This document shows positions 23,222-32,902 of a stretch of 64,000 nucleotides of DNA, piece after piece. The notes under the pieces are model-generated. The model was not told where the DNA came from. It did no database searches and saw nothing but the letters and a program-made list of their open reading frames with translations. The stretch comes from Talinum fruticosum. Lineage: Eukaryota; Streptophyta; Magnoliopsida; Caryophyllales; Talinaceae. Location of the stretch: positions 1,364,001 through 1,428,000 of the forward strand of contig JAITYX010000076.1 in the NCBI GenBank assembly GCA_021018815.1. Reading direction: 5' to 3'. The translations under genes and the position numbers were made by a program. Every line of letters begins with the position of its first letter. Positions within the stretch are counted from its first letter, which is position 1.

Positions 23222-24960
23222 CTTGAAAGTTGATTAGTTGGAGATGACAATTGCATGAGCAATTGAATTTTTTCCTCTTTTGATAAAAGTCCCAGAAACA
23301 AAACTAAATGAAGACATAATTTCTAGAATAGTTGAAATAAACAAACCAAGAACATTATAAGTAACAATCCTCTCTTGAAGCTTATGAATCAAGTTCTTGC
23401 AATCTCCTTCAAAAATCACCCTATGAAAACCCTTTTCTTTCGCCTGTTGGGCTCCGAAAAAACAAGCTCTTGCCTCCTCTAATTCGTCCCTTGGAAACCC
23501 ATCCCTTGCTTGACTCTCTAACGGACGATATCATCCACATTGTCCCTTATCACAAAGCCCGAGCCCCAACCCTCATCGCGCACTTGGCAATGTCAAAATT
23601 CATCTTAAAGAAGGTAGCCTCGAGCTGGGCACGAATTGCAACTAAACTCGTTTTTCTCCGACTTCTCCATCCTATGAGATTCCCTGAATTGAGCACAAAG
23701 TTGGTAGCTTCGACACAACTCTCTCCACCGCCTATCTTTCCTACCAAAGATAAAACAGCTTGCGAGCTGTTCCAAACCTCCTAAAGAATTGCAACCACCC
23801 CCCTCTCAGCCTATTTGAGTCTAATTGTTTATGAGCCATGACCAACCAATCAAATAGCCCCCTCCATCCCATATCGCTTGCCCAAACCCACTTCCATTCC
23901 AGATTTCATGAGCTAAAGGGCATAGAAAAAGCGAGTGGATGTCGGATTCCTCCAAAGCCCCACAAATATCGCAGCGCATACTAAAGTTATGAACACGAGA
24001 AGCAATGTTTACCTTGGTTGGTAGTGCGTGGATAGCTGATCTCCACCCAAGCACGCTTATTCTTGGTGGCACGTCCAAGCTCCAAATTGTCTTACGCACC
24101 TCGGTATTTCCTTCGGTACGTCTCGACGCCCTATTTTACTTTTTTAAGGCTCTAGCTACATGGTATGCGGATTTAAGAGATAGCACACCATTGTTTGTAA
24201 AAAACCAGGAGGTCTTGTGGCCAATTCATGCGTAGAATTAGTTCCGCATCACACCGAGCTCTCTATACCATTCGCCCATCTCCTTATCAATCAAGTCCGA
24301 CACTCTCAATAATAATAGACCATATCTAACCACTTAAAGGAGAAAGGTTTGTACTTGACACATTTAGGCCCTGTTCGGCAACGAGTGTTTAAAGTAGTTT
24401 TTAGCGTTTTGACCAAGTCAAAACACTAATCAACCAAATATTAGCGTTCGGTAAGGTAGTGTTTTAACTAGCTTCGCAGTAGCTTTTAGCGTTTCAAGTA
24501 GTGTTTACGAAAAGTTAATAATATTAGCTTTTTATATTTGAAAGTAGCGTTTCATATTTTTTTACAAAAAAACCCTTCATTCATTTATATTTGACAAATT
24601 ATTTATATCCTTTTACGTCAATTTACAATAATCGCCTAACTCAACCGCTAAATTTACCGAACACATTTATTCAACCACTCAATTGAACGACTATCCGCTA
24701 ACGAGTTAAAATTTAATGACTATTAGCTACCTAAACGACTATCGACTACATAAATAGCTATCCGCTACTCAATCGACTTATTTTACCGAATAGGGCCTTA
24801 GGCTAAGTCCATTATCCACTATCCATCTCGTCGTAGCCCGAGGCTTCATTCTTTATAAGTCGCCAAATTTGCTTTGTTAGTAGTAACACATCGTTGAAGG
24901 CTTCCGGATCTCTAAAGCCCAGCGCTATGTTTTTCTTCTTATCACACAGTTTGCCACTAA
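23222..24960 (-). mobile_element. LINE fragment (C-terminal RT region, zf-RVT, RNase H), interrupted by a MITE
   Basis: Read on the minus strand from the right: 'ALGFRDPEAFND' and 'LTKQIWRLI' (24955-24840, end of the RT region), then after the nested MITE 'LSLKSAYHVARAL' (about 24190-24150), the zf-RVT segment 'GWRSAIHALPTKVNIASR' with 'CDICGALEESDIHSLFLCP' (24050-23920), and an RNase H segment with 'FEGDCKNLIHKLQ' (about 23417-23380). Stops and frame changes show decay. A poly(T) run at 23146-23155 or at 22971-22989 may be its 3' poly(A), but I could not find matching target duplications. Confidence 0.8.
24367..24797. mobile_element. MITE with TTCGG-type ends, nested in a LINE (PIF/Harbinger-like)
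   Basis: The ends are GGCCCTGTTCGGCAA and, in reverse complement at the right, GGCCCTATTCGGTAA, 13 of 15 identical. A 3-bp duplication, TTA, flanks it (24364-24366 and 24798-24800), as expected for PIF/Harbinger-type insertion. Length 431 bp, no coding capacity. The interior repeats 'gtagtgtttt' and 'agcgttt' motifs. LINE coding sequence continues on both sides, so the MITE inserted after the LINE. Confidence 0.85.
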
Positions 24961-25062
24961 ATAACTACTTGATAGTAATAGTAAATTAAATGTACTCTAC
25001 AATGTAAAATATTTTTAAAAACCGTGCAATATATTTTTTTAAAATGTATGTGCTTATCTCGG

Positions 25063-25275
25063 TTCACGGGATTACATACTCTTCAATTTTTTAATTACAT
25101 GATTAGTGAGACTTTTTACATTTAAATCATTAAAAGACAATAATACCCTCCCTTTCTCTTCTTCCCACTATCTGCCAGCCCCCTCTCCCTCTCTCCTCCC
25201 CGTTCCTCTCTCTCTCCTCCCCTCTCTGTCAGTCTGTCTCTCTCTTCCCCCTCTCTATGTGTATCTCTCCCTCCT
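25063..25275. repeat. Left arm of a large inverted repeat
   Basis: From 'cttcaattttttaattacatg' (split here by small differences between arms) through 'aataccctccctttctcttc', 'cttcccactatctgcca' and the long CT-rich tract, this arm matches the reverse complement of 28445-28697. Identity is high with small indels. The arms enclose about 3.2 kb. The open frame through the CT-rich tract is not a gene. Confidence 0.85.
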
Positions 25276-25776
25276 CCCCTCTCTCTTATATACAAAAGTA
25301 AATTTTGAATAAAAGTAAAAATAATTTTATAATCATAAAATTTTTATTTATAATAATTTAAAATTTTAATTTTATTAATTTAAATAATATTTTAGGATTA
25401 ATTTTAATTAAAATAATTAAAATTATATTTTTATATTTTTTTAGTCAAAATAATTTTAATAAGATAAAATAATTTTATATTTTTTAAATTTTATGACAAT
25501 AATTTTAAATAACATAAAAATTAATCTCAAAATAACGTCATTGTTAACCGTGGATGATTGTTCATGTTTAAATCTATTAATTTAATATTTTAAGTTGAAT
25601 AATTAAGGTTTAGAATTTAAATAATTTTTTTATATATTTTTATTTAAAATAATTTTAGTTAAAGTAAAAATTAAAATTTTAAATTTTAAATTTTATAATA
25701 ATAAACTTAAAATTTTAATTTTATTTAAAATTAAATAAAAAATAAATATATTATTTTTTGTGCAAAAATAAATTAA
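25276..25776. other. Extremely AT-rich spacer
   Basis: Almost pure A/T with 'aaaattttaattttatt' motifs repeated on both strands. No gene. Confidence 0.7.
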
Positions 25777-26112
25777 TCTACTAATATATAAAAGAAAAGT
25801 TAAGTTGACCTCCCTCCCCTTAATTGTAGGGGTAAAACTAATTTTCAGCCTTTGATTAGATTATCTCATTAATCTCAGCTTGTTAATTTGTTTTTGTTAA
25901 CCTCTCCCCTCTCTCTCCTCTTGACCGTCTCTCTTTCTCTATCCCTTAACTCTATTTTTGTGTAATCTGCTCCCTTTCTCTCTCTATTTCCAGTCTTTTC
26001 AACTCTCTCTCGTAACTACTCCCCTCCCCACGTTTTTTCTATCTCTCTTGCTTGCACACTCTCTCTCGCTCACTCTCTCTCTCTCTCACGCTCACCTGGT
26101 CTCTCTTCTAGG

Positions 26113-26562
26113 GACGACTTCCGGGGCGGTGGCCGGCTGGTTTGGTTGTCGCCACCGCATTCTCTTTCTCTCTCATTCGCCGTCTCTATTCGTGTGGGTG
26201 GTCGGCCGCTTTCGTGGGTAGGTGGGCGGCAGGCGTGGGTTTCGTCGCTCCTCTAAGCAAGAGACGACTTCCAAGGGCGGTGGCCGACTGGTTTGGTTGT
26301 CGCCGCCGCATCCTCTCTCTCTCATTTGCCGAGTCTCGTTCGTGTGGGTGGTTGGCCGCTTTCGTGGGTGGGTGGGCGGCGAGCATGGGTTTCGTCGCTC
26401 CTCTAAGCAAGAGACGACTTCCGAGGGCGGTGGCCGGTTGGTTTGGTTGTCGCCGCCGCATCCTCTCTCTCTCTCATTTGCCGAGTCTCGTTCGTGTGGG
26501 TGGTCGGTTGCTTTCGTGGGTGGGTGGGCGGCGGGCGTAGGTTTCGTCGCTCCTGTAAGCAA
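26113..26562. repeat. Three 150-bp GC-rich tandem repeats
   Basis: Units begin with GACGACTTCC at 26113, 26263 and 26413, a period of exactly 150 bp, with a few substitutions between units. Because 150 is a multiple of three and stops are scarce, several frames on both strands stay open. I recognise no protein family in any of them. The third unit ends near 26558 and runs into 'aaaattttccccatttcc'. Confidence 0.9.
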
Positions 26563-27786
26563 GAAAAACCTTCAAATTGGTAAAATTTTCCCCATTTCCT
26601 CCTCTTTTCTGATCGATGTTTCTAATTGATTTTTAGGGGTTTTGGGAAATTTTGGGATTTTCAAATTTAGCTATTGTGGAATTGCAGATGATTGAAAATG
26701 GCTTCGGGTATTTGTCAATGTTAGCGCGAGATATTTTCCCACTCGTATCTTGAATAGAGGAGGAGGGGCGGATGTGTTAGGGTTGTTGTTGATCATTTTT
26801 CCTTTTTGTTTTTGGTCCGATGGTTCTCTTACAATTGTTTGTGTTTTTTATTTGCTTGGAAATGTTAGGTGTAGTTTTAGTTTGGATATGTTGTTTTAGT
26901 GGTCCGATTAATGGAAATAATAGTTTGTATTTGCGCCTCCATGAATATTTCTTTAAATGTCATTTGTGTGATTTGATGGTATTTACCTGGTTGAGTTTAT
27001 GTTTATCTTTCCTTGTGTTTGTGTGATTTGATGGTATAATGGGTTGTTGAGAATTAGATATCTATTTGTAGATTACACATAGTTCAAGAGCATTACATAG
27101 AAATGTCACTTGTATGCTTTGCGACTTAGTCATTCAATATATAGGTGTGTATTTCAAAGTTTAATGCAAGAGAGATGCTTGTTATTAAGGTCATCTGTGG
27201 AATTTTCTATCACATTGTTCGTTGGAGTTTCCTTTGTATATTACCTAAGAAAGTCATCTAAGATGTGAAGGCTTGGTGTATGAGTTTTCCTATGGAGTGG
27301 AAGTTTTGCAATGTGAGCTTACCGTAAATGTTATTGTAAACATTATGAAGAAAGCATTTTTGAACTCTTAAGGGGTCTTCGAGTGAGGACTGACAATTAA
27401 CTTAAAGCCACTCGTGGGAATTCAACGAATGAATAATCACATATAGTCACTGGACTATATGGGTTCGATATCTCCGAGACATGTTTGTAGAATGAGGATA
27501 CTAAATAAGTTGATTCCTTGATATTGAGAGAATATAGCCTTTGGGTGGGACTAGATATATTGTAAGTAGCATTAAGTGTCGTCTTGACGGACGAGAGACT
27601 AGGATGTTCCGATCAATTGATACAGAGTAGAAACAGAATCAGGTGGTGTTGGATATATTGTTCTAATAAATAATAAATGTATATTTATAAAATTAGGGAA
27701 AAATATAAACCCATATGCTTAATTTTTTTTTAAGTACCACATGGTTATTCAAAAATAAATTTATTTTAATTATTGACAAAGTTTGT
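26563..27786 (+). other. Interior of the Helitron-like element, no recognised gene
   Basis: The sequence after the tandem repeats looks like a leader and intron ('gatttttaggggttttggg', then 'ttgcag' before ATG at 26688), suggesting captured genic sequence, but no long frame follows. The stretch 27340-27660 is of higher complexity and unrecognised. Confidence 0.4.
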
Positions 27787-28064
27787 CCCGAGGCAATGCG
27801 CGGGTATTAGCTATATATAAGTGCATTGCACGGGTATTAGTTTTTCACAATAAAACATTAATTAATAAATAGAAAAATAATTGTTGTAAGCCCAATTTTC
27901 CTACGATGCTTGCTTGACGTTATGTTTTTAGTTCCCTTTAATTCTTTGCTAATTCATTGTATTGTAAATTATTGTATTGTAGATTCATATTGCTTTGATT
28001 ATAATACCTTCAAATGTGACTCTTCACTCGACTATCACCTACAAAGTTTATTTCCTTTTAAATT

Positions 28065-28094
28065 AGCTAAGACCCGTGCGTTCTCACGGATTAA
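28065..28094 (-). repeat. Helitron-type 3' terminal hairpin, opposite orientation
   Basis: Reverse complement reads CCGTGAGAACGCACGGG then TCTTAGCTAA, a hairpin followed by a CTTAGCTA end very like the 'TATTAGCTA' ends at 27805 and 28373. This suggests a second, truncated element on the minus strand. Confidence 0.5.
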
Positions 28095-28152
28095 ATTTTA
28101 TTTAAAATTGCTATAATTATATGTTGAATTTAGACTTATATTTAAATCTATT

Positions 28153-28383
28153 AACTAGCTAATACCACGCGCTGCCGCTATATTAATTGTCTAAAAATCT
28201 ATGGTAATTTAGAAGTATCAATAGATAAATCTATTCATTTATTCAACACAATTTAAAAGCATGATCAATACGTGTAAATTTAAATTGTGTTGAATAGATG
28301 AATAATTTATCAATTGATACTTCTAAATTACGAAACATTTTTAGAAAATTGATATAGCGGCAGCTCACGAGTATTAGCTAGTT
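28153..28383. mobile_element. 231-bp foldback element
   Basis: Almost the whole segment is an inverted repeat. The outer 13 bases AACTAGCTAATAC are perfectly inverted (28153-28165 and 28371-28383). Arms of about 105 bp continue through 'ctgccgctatat', 'tagaagtatcaat' and 'ttcaacacaattt', with a loop of about 17 bases near 28260. The end motif GTATTAGCTAG followed by T matches the local Helitron-like 3' ends. Confidence 0.8.
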
Positions 28384-28444
28384 TATTTATAATAAAAAAT
28401 ACATTAGTGATACTAAAAGAAGCTTTTAATAACAAAAATAATTT

Positions 28445-28697
28445 TTATTATAGTCTTTTATTATAGAGAGAGAGAGGGGGAGGAGGGAGAGACACATAGA
28501 GAGGGGGAAGGAGAGAGATAGACTGACAGAGAGGGAAAGAGAGAGAGAGAGAGGAAGGGGGAGGAGAGAGGGAGAGGGGTGGTTGGCAGATAGTGGGAAG
28601 AAGAGAAAGGAGGGTATTATAGTCTTTTAGTTGACTTAAATGTAAAAAGCACTACCAAACATGTAACTAAAAATCGAAGAATAATCTAACCGTAAAT
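28445..28697. repeat. Right arm of the large inverted repeat
   Basis: Reverse complement of 25063-25275: GA-rich tract, then 'tggcagatagtgggaagaag' and 'ggagggtattatagt', then 'acatgtaactaaaaatcgaag'. Its outer edge lies only about 110 bp before the start codon of the first RBR gene and therefore probably lies in that gene's promoter. Confidence 0.85.
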
Positions 28698-28807
28698 TTC
28701 CCTACATGCTTTTGTCTTTCATATTCCTTGCGTGTATAAGACTCTTATCCAATAGTACGGGGTTACATAAAGCTTGCACTTTAATTTGTAGGAGGAAGAG
28801 GCCAACA

Positions 28808-29953
28808 ATGGCGGAAATGTCGATTGATTTGTGCGTTGATGAATCATACCTGTTGGCGTTAGTCGATGAAGAGCCAATTCCCATTTCTGATGAAAAATTT
28901 GCCATACAACTGCAACTCCAAGAAGCTCTCTTCAACTCTCATACATTTCCATCACTTGCCTCAAAGCCTGAAGAAGAAAAACAAAGCAAAAACCTAGAAA
29001 ACAGAGTGTTGGAGTTGGGTGAATCTCTCCAGAAAGATATATTCAACTGTTCCTCATTTCAATCACTTCCCTCAAAGTCAGAGGAGAAAATACAGAGCTT
29101 CAATCCAGAAAACAGAGTGTTGGAGTTGGGTGAATCATCAAATAGCAAGCTCCTCCAACAAGTCCTTGTCAGCTTTTCCTCATTTCAATCTCTTGGCTCA
29201 AAGCCAGAGGAAGAAATTCCGAGCGACTACCCAGAAAACAGAGTGCTGGAGCTTGGCGAATCGTCGAGCAGCAAACTCCAAGAATCCATCTTCGACTCTT
29301 CTTCGTGTCAATTACTTCGCTCAAAACCAGAAGAACTTCAAGAAATCAACAACCCAGAGAAAAGAGCGATGGAGTTGCACGAATCATCGAACAGAAAACT
29401 CATTTTCTGTGGGATTTGCATGGATTCAAAGCAAACCCCAGAAATTTTCGAGGGTTTAACTAATTGTAATCACTCATTTTGCATCGATTGCATTGTCAAG
29501 TACGTTGCATCGAAGATCAGGGAGAAAATCGTCCCGATCGAATGCCCAGACCCGAATTGCAACCGAGTTGTAGAACCCGGAGATTGCGGGTCCATTTTGC
29601 CTAAGGAGGTTTTTGAGAGGTGGGAAACTGCTCTCTTCGAAGCGGCGCTTCTGGGGTCTCAGACATTTTACTGCCCATTCAAGGACTGCTCTGTTTTAAT
29701 GCTGGATGATGGGGAAGAACAGGTGACGAAATCGGAATGCCCATATTGCCACCGGTTGTTCTGCGCCAAATGTCAGGTGGGGTGGCACGAGGGGGTGACG
29801 TGCGAGGAGCTGAAGAGTCTGGAGAAACATGAGAGAGAAAAGGAGGATATAGTGTTGATGCAGCTTGCTAACGATAAGCAATGGAGGAGATGCTCAAATT
29901 GTAGATTCTATGTGGAGAAGACGGAGGGCTGTCTACACATGACTTGCAGGTAC

Positions 29954-29987
<34 letters not shown>

Positions 29988-30150
29988 GACAGTCATTCTC
30001 ATCCCCCCCACACACACACAGAGTCATTCTCATCCCATACAAGGCAATTGAATTTTTGAATTCATAACTGGTGTTTTGGTATGATGCAGGTGTTGCTATG
30101 AATTTTGTTACAGGTGTGGAGGCAAATGGAGCCGCGACCATTCCTGTTAA
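28808..30150 (+). CDS. RBR-type (RING1-IBR-RING2) E3 ubiquitin ligase, repeat-expanded copy
   Basis: An RBR ubiquitin ligase, which transfers ubiquitin through a Cys thioester on RING2. Exon 1 is 28808-29949, intron 29950-30089, exon 2 30090-30150; 400 residues. The start at 28808 (MAEMSID) is chosen because the paralogue downstream starts MEDMSID; an in-frame upstream ATG at 28706 is less likely. Residues about 35-198 are four copies of a roughly 41-residue unit (LQ..(I/L)F.SSSFQSL.SKPEE...ENRVLELGESSNSK). Then RING1 ('CGICMDSKQTPEIFEGL', 'CNHSFCIDC'), IBR ('YCPFKDC', 'CPYCHRLFCAKCQVGWHEG') and RING2 ('RRCSNCRFYVEKTEGCLHMTC', cut here by the intron, then 'CCYEFCYRCGGKW'). The Cys of 'EGCLHM' is at the catalytic position. 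The intron falls inside RING2 right after the catalytic loop and begins with CT and CA dinucleotide repeats next to the donor site. Substrate unknown. Confidence 0.93.
29954..30022. repeat. CT/CA dinucleotide repeats inside the RBR intron
   Basis: The intron opens GTAC and then goes directly into (CT)n, (CA)n and a second (CA)n block. The paralogous intron at 33687-33973 lacks them. Confidence 0.9.
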
Positions 30151-31014
30151 TTTTGAAACATCAACTTATAAGGAGTAAATCTTGTCTTTTTGAAAGTATG
30201 GTGTAGTTTGTCATGTAATGTCGTCCACGTTTCTGGTGAACTTTCCACCAATTCTGGGGTTTGAACACTCATTTCAGCAATTTGGTGGGGATAGGTAGAT
30301 AGCTAGCTGATGATGGTAGTCAAGTGGCTTCTATTCTATGCTTTCATTTCAATTCTCTTTCCTGCGTCGCTGCTGTGAACATGACTAGGTTTGCTCCAAG
30401 AGAAATTATGGGTGGGAGGGAGGTAGGGATAAGCAAGAATGACCAAAACTGACAAATCTATTAACCCAGCAATTTTTATTTTTTATTTTTTAAAAACGGT
30501 TCGATTAATCAAACGAAATTTGTTTTTTGGGTTCATGGTTTGATTTTGGTTGAGGGTATTGAAAAATTCAGCAAATTGAAACCAAATTAAAATCATTAGT
30601 CAGATACAATTAAATTTGATTTCAATGCGATCCCTCTTAAAAAATATATATATTTTTGTGTTATTTTTTATTCCATGTTATTGTATGCACTAGTAGATGC
30701 GATAACACTCGTCTTGCTCTTCTTTAATTAAAGTATTTAACGTTTTACACTATAATAGAGTCAAATAAAGTACATACTCCACCATCAAAGTCTTACAATA
30801 ATGTTTTACACTATTTGTGAAAGGATGACGTTATAGATTAGGATTTGTTCGTTAAGTTGCTAAAAAGTAATTGTTAGTTGTTACGAAATGTTATAAGTTG
30901 CTATGATTAACTGTAAATTGTTATAAGTTAATACTAATTATTAGTTGTTAAGAACAATAAAAACAATCGTTTGAATTTTATAGTTACAAGTAAGCTCTAT
31001 CCTTATGGTGTGGG
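30151..31014. other. 3' flank of the first RBR gene and intergenic
   Basis: The first few hundred bases probably hold the 3' untranslated region. Near 30845-30965, 'gttataagttg' and 'taactgtaaattg' repeats recall the MITEs at 10722 and 18268, but the ends are not clear. No gene. Confidence 0.5.
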
Positions 31015-31410
31015 AATTTTTATTCAGTGAAATCCCACTCGCAAGCAGCAATGGCAACTAAGTACCAGGACTCTCCCATGGAAGAAGCTAGCCCCTCCTA
31101 AGGTCGATCATATGGTGTGGACGACTTTTTACTAGGTAAACTACACACCAAAGTAAACCTCTTCAACAAGGGCATCCTGGCCTCTGACCAATTAAATTGC
31201 GTTTTGTGCAATCAGCAAACTCAAAACCATATCCCATTTGTTACTTACTAGCAAATTATCTTCAGGAATATACATGTGATTTTCAGAGATTTGGGGGTTG
31301 AGTTTGGTGGTTCCTGACACTATTAATATCCACTTTGAGTAATGGTTCAACGTTCAATTTTAGAGTAAGCTGGAATAATCAGAGTATTCTACCGAGTATC
31401 TAATTTAGAG
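31015..31410 (+). mobile_element. LINE fragment (zf-RVT domain)
   Basis: Translation in two neighbouring frames gives 'KLAPPKVDHMVWTTFLLGKL' followed by 'HTKVNLFNKGILASDQLNCV' and 'LCNQQTQ', the typical plant LINE zf-RVT pattern (W.KLAPPKV..F.W....L.T...L...GIL....C.LC). It is short, without poly(A) or visible duplication. Confidence 0.75.
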
Positions 31411-31445
31411 TTGGATGTTGGACAAAAAAATAGGAGCATGACTTT

Positions 31446-31872
31446 GGGCGTATTCGGTAAAATTAGTCTGTTTTAATAGTGGTTAATTGTTTTAGTAGAT
31501 GTTAGTCTGTTTTATTAGCGATTAGTCATTATCGACTAGTGGTTAGTGGTTAGTGATGTTCAACTAGTGATTTGAGATAAGTGTGTTCGGTAATAGTAGT
31601 TGTTTAAGTAGCGGATTTGTATAAAATGACTTAAAATGACATAATTGATAAAATATTTTAGAAAATAAAAAGGAGAATTTTGGAAATTATGTGCAAACAC
31701 TAGGTAGTGTTTTTGAAAACGTTACTTTGAGTAGCTTTTCAAGAACATTAGCTAAAACTCTACTCACTATGTCAAACACTACTTTGCCGAACACTTACAT
31801 TTTTAGATAAGTAGTGTTTTACATTCTCCAAAACACTAGTCACTACCTCAAACACTATTGCCGAACACACCC
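31446..31872. mobile_element. MITE with TTCGG-type ends
   Basis: Left end GGGCGTATTCGGTAA; right end in reverse complement GGGTGTGTTCGGCAA. Flanked by TTT on both sides (31443-31445 and 31873-31875). 427 bp, non-coding, with the 'gtagtgtttt' and 'ccactaaccact'-type interior shared with the other copies. It lies between the two RBR paralogues. Confidence 0.8.
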
Positions 31873-32120
31873 TTTATCTATAGTTCCCATAACGTGGTTA
31901 AATATTTTGATGTATCCATAAACCGACATAATGAAGTTGTGCTCCTTATTTAGGAACTACTACTCTGCTATATAAGTGTATCGTTTTACCTTCGCTTTAT
32001 TAAAATTTATTTTCAATGACAAAAAAATCCTTTATGCCTTAAATGTAAATTATAGGAGTTTGATTTTCCGAGAGCTATTCTGGCTCGGGCGTAGAAGAAT
32101 ATGTGTATTTATTGATATAG

Positions 32121-32493
32121 GGATGTGTTCGGTAATAACTTTTGAAGTAGTGATTAGTGTTTTGAAGGAGTTAAAATACTAGTTATCTAAAAATGTAAAT
32201 GTTTGGCAAAGTAGTGTTTGACATACTGATTAGAGTTTTACGTAGTATTTTCGAAAAGTTAATCAAAGTAACGTTTTCAAAAACACTACCTAATGTTTGC
32301 ACATATTTTTCGAAATTCTCCTTCTTATTTTCTAAAACCTTTTACCAAAACCGCTACTATTACCAAATACACTTATGTTAAATCACTAGTTGAACGTCTA
32401 ACCACTAACCATTAGACAATGAATGAGATAATCACTAATAAAATAACTAACAACTAACCACTACTAAAACATCTAATTTTACCGAACATACCC
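32121..32493. mobile_element. MITE with TTCGG-type ends
   Basis: Left end GGATGTGTTCGGTAA; right end in reverse complement GGGTATGTTCGGTAA. 373 bp. No clean target duplication remains (flanks TAG and GTA). Same interior motifs as 31446-31872 but in the opposite orientation, so the two could pair as an imperfect inverted repeat in the inter-paralogue spacer. Confidence 0.75.
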
Positions 32494-32836
32494 GTAATAC
32501 CCTCCACTTCTTTCGATTTAAAAAAATACTCTAGTTTTTGTCTTTCAAGAAAAAACATACTACATTGATATAACCAACTTCATACTGTCAATATAGTCTT
32601 TTCTGCTTTCAAAATCTAGGCAATCAAAGAGGGAAACAGGGGATTCAAAAACAAAATCTTTTCCAAGACAGATGGATAGTAATGCCGCCACTCCAATCAA
32701 AGCAAAAGCCTCATTGTATCCAGTGCCCATTAACCTCCATAATCTCCCAGTATTTAAGGATGTTGTTGAATCTCACAAATTCAGTACTTTCAAATTTTGA
32801 TTTTTTTTTGTAACAAACTCTATCCAATTTTATATC

Positions 32837-32843
32837 TATAAAT
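32837..32843 (+). promoter_or_regulatory. Putative TATA box of the second RBR gene
   Basis: TATAAAT about 60 bp before the start codon at 32903, a plausible distance for a short leader. Position-based inference. Confidence 0.5.
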
Positions 32844-32902
32844 GACGCAATCTAGTTTTTAGAAGGGAGTGGGGGAGGTTTAAAACTCCATATTCGAATT
32901 CA

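Larger units (their letters stand above)
25777..27840 (+). mobile_element. Non-autonomous Helitron-like element
   Basis: The left end starts TCTACTAATATATAAAAG directly after an A, matching plant Helitron 5' ends (TC start). The right end has GC-rich hairpins just before the terminus: CCCGAGGCAATGCGCGGG at 27787-27804 followed by TATTAG, and a second GTGCATTGCAC palindrome at 27821-27831, then GGGTATTAG at 27832-27840, followed by T. Helitrons insert between A and T, end in CTRR and carry a 3' hairpin; here the last bases are TTAG, so the terminus is slightly off consensus or mutated. No Rep/helicase is encoded. It carries GC-rich tandem repeats and a leader-like sequence, perhaps captured host DNA. 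Which of the two 3' termini is the true end is unclear. Confidence 0.65.

Noticed and set aside
26142..26629. Overlapping open frames on both strands in the 150-bp repeats
   Set aside because: They follow from a repeat period divisible by three and GC-rich composition; no family is recognisable in any frame.
29019..29459. 146-codon frame inside the first RBR exon
   Set aside because: A shifted-frame shadow of the RBR repeat region; its internal repeats are those of the real frame.
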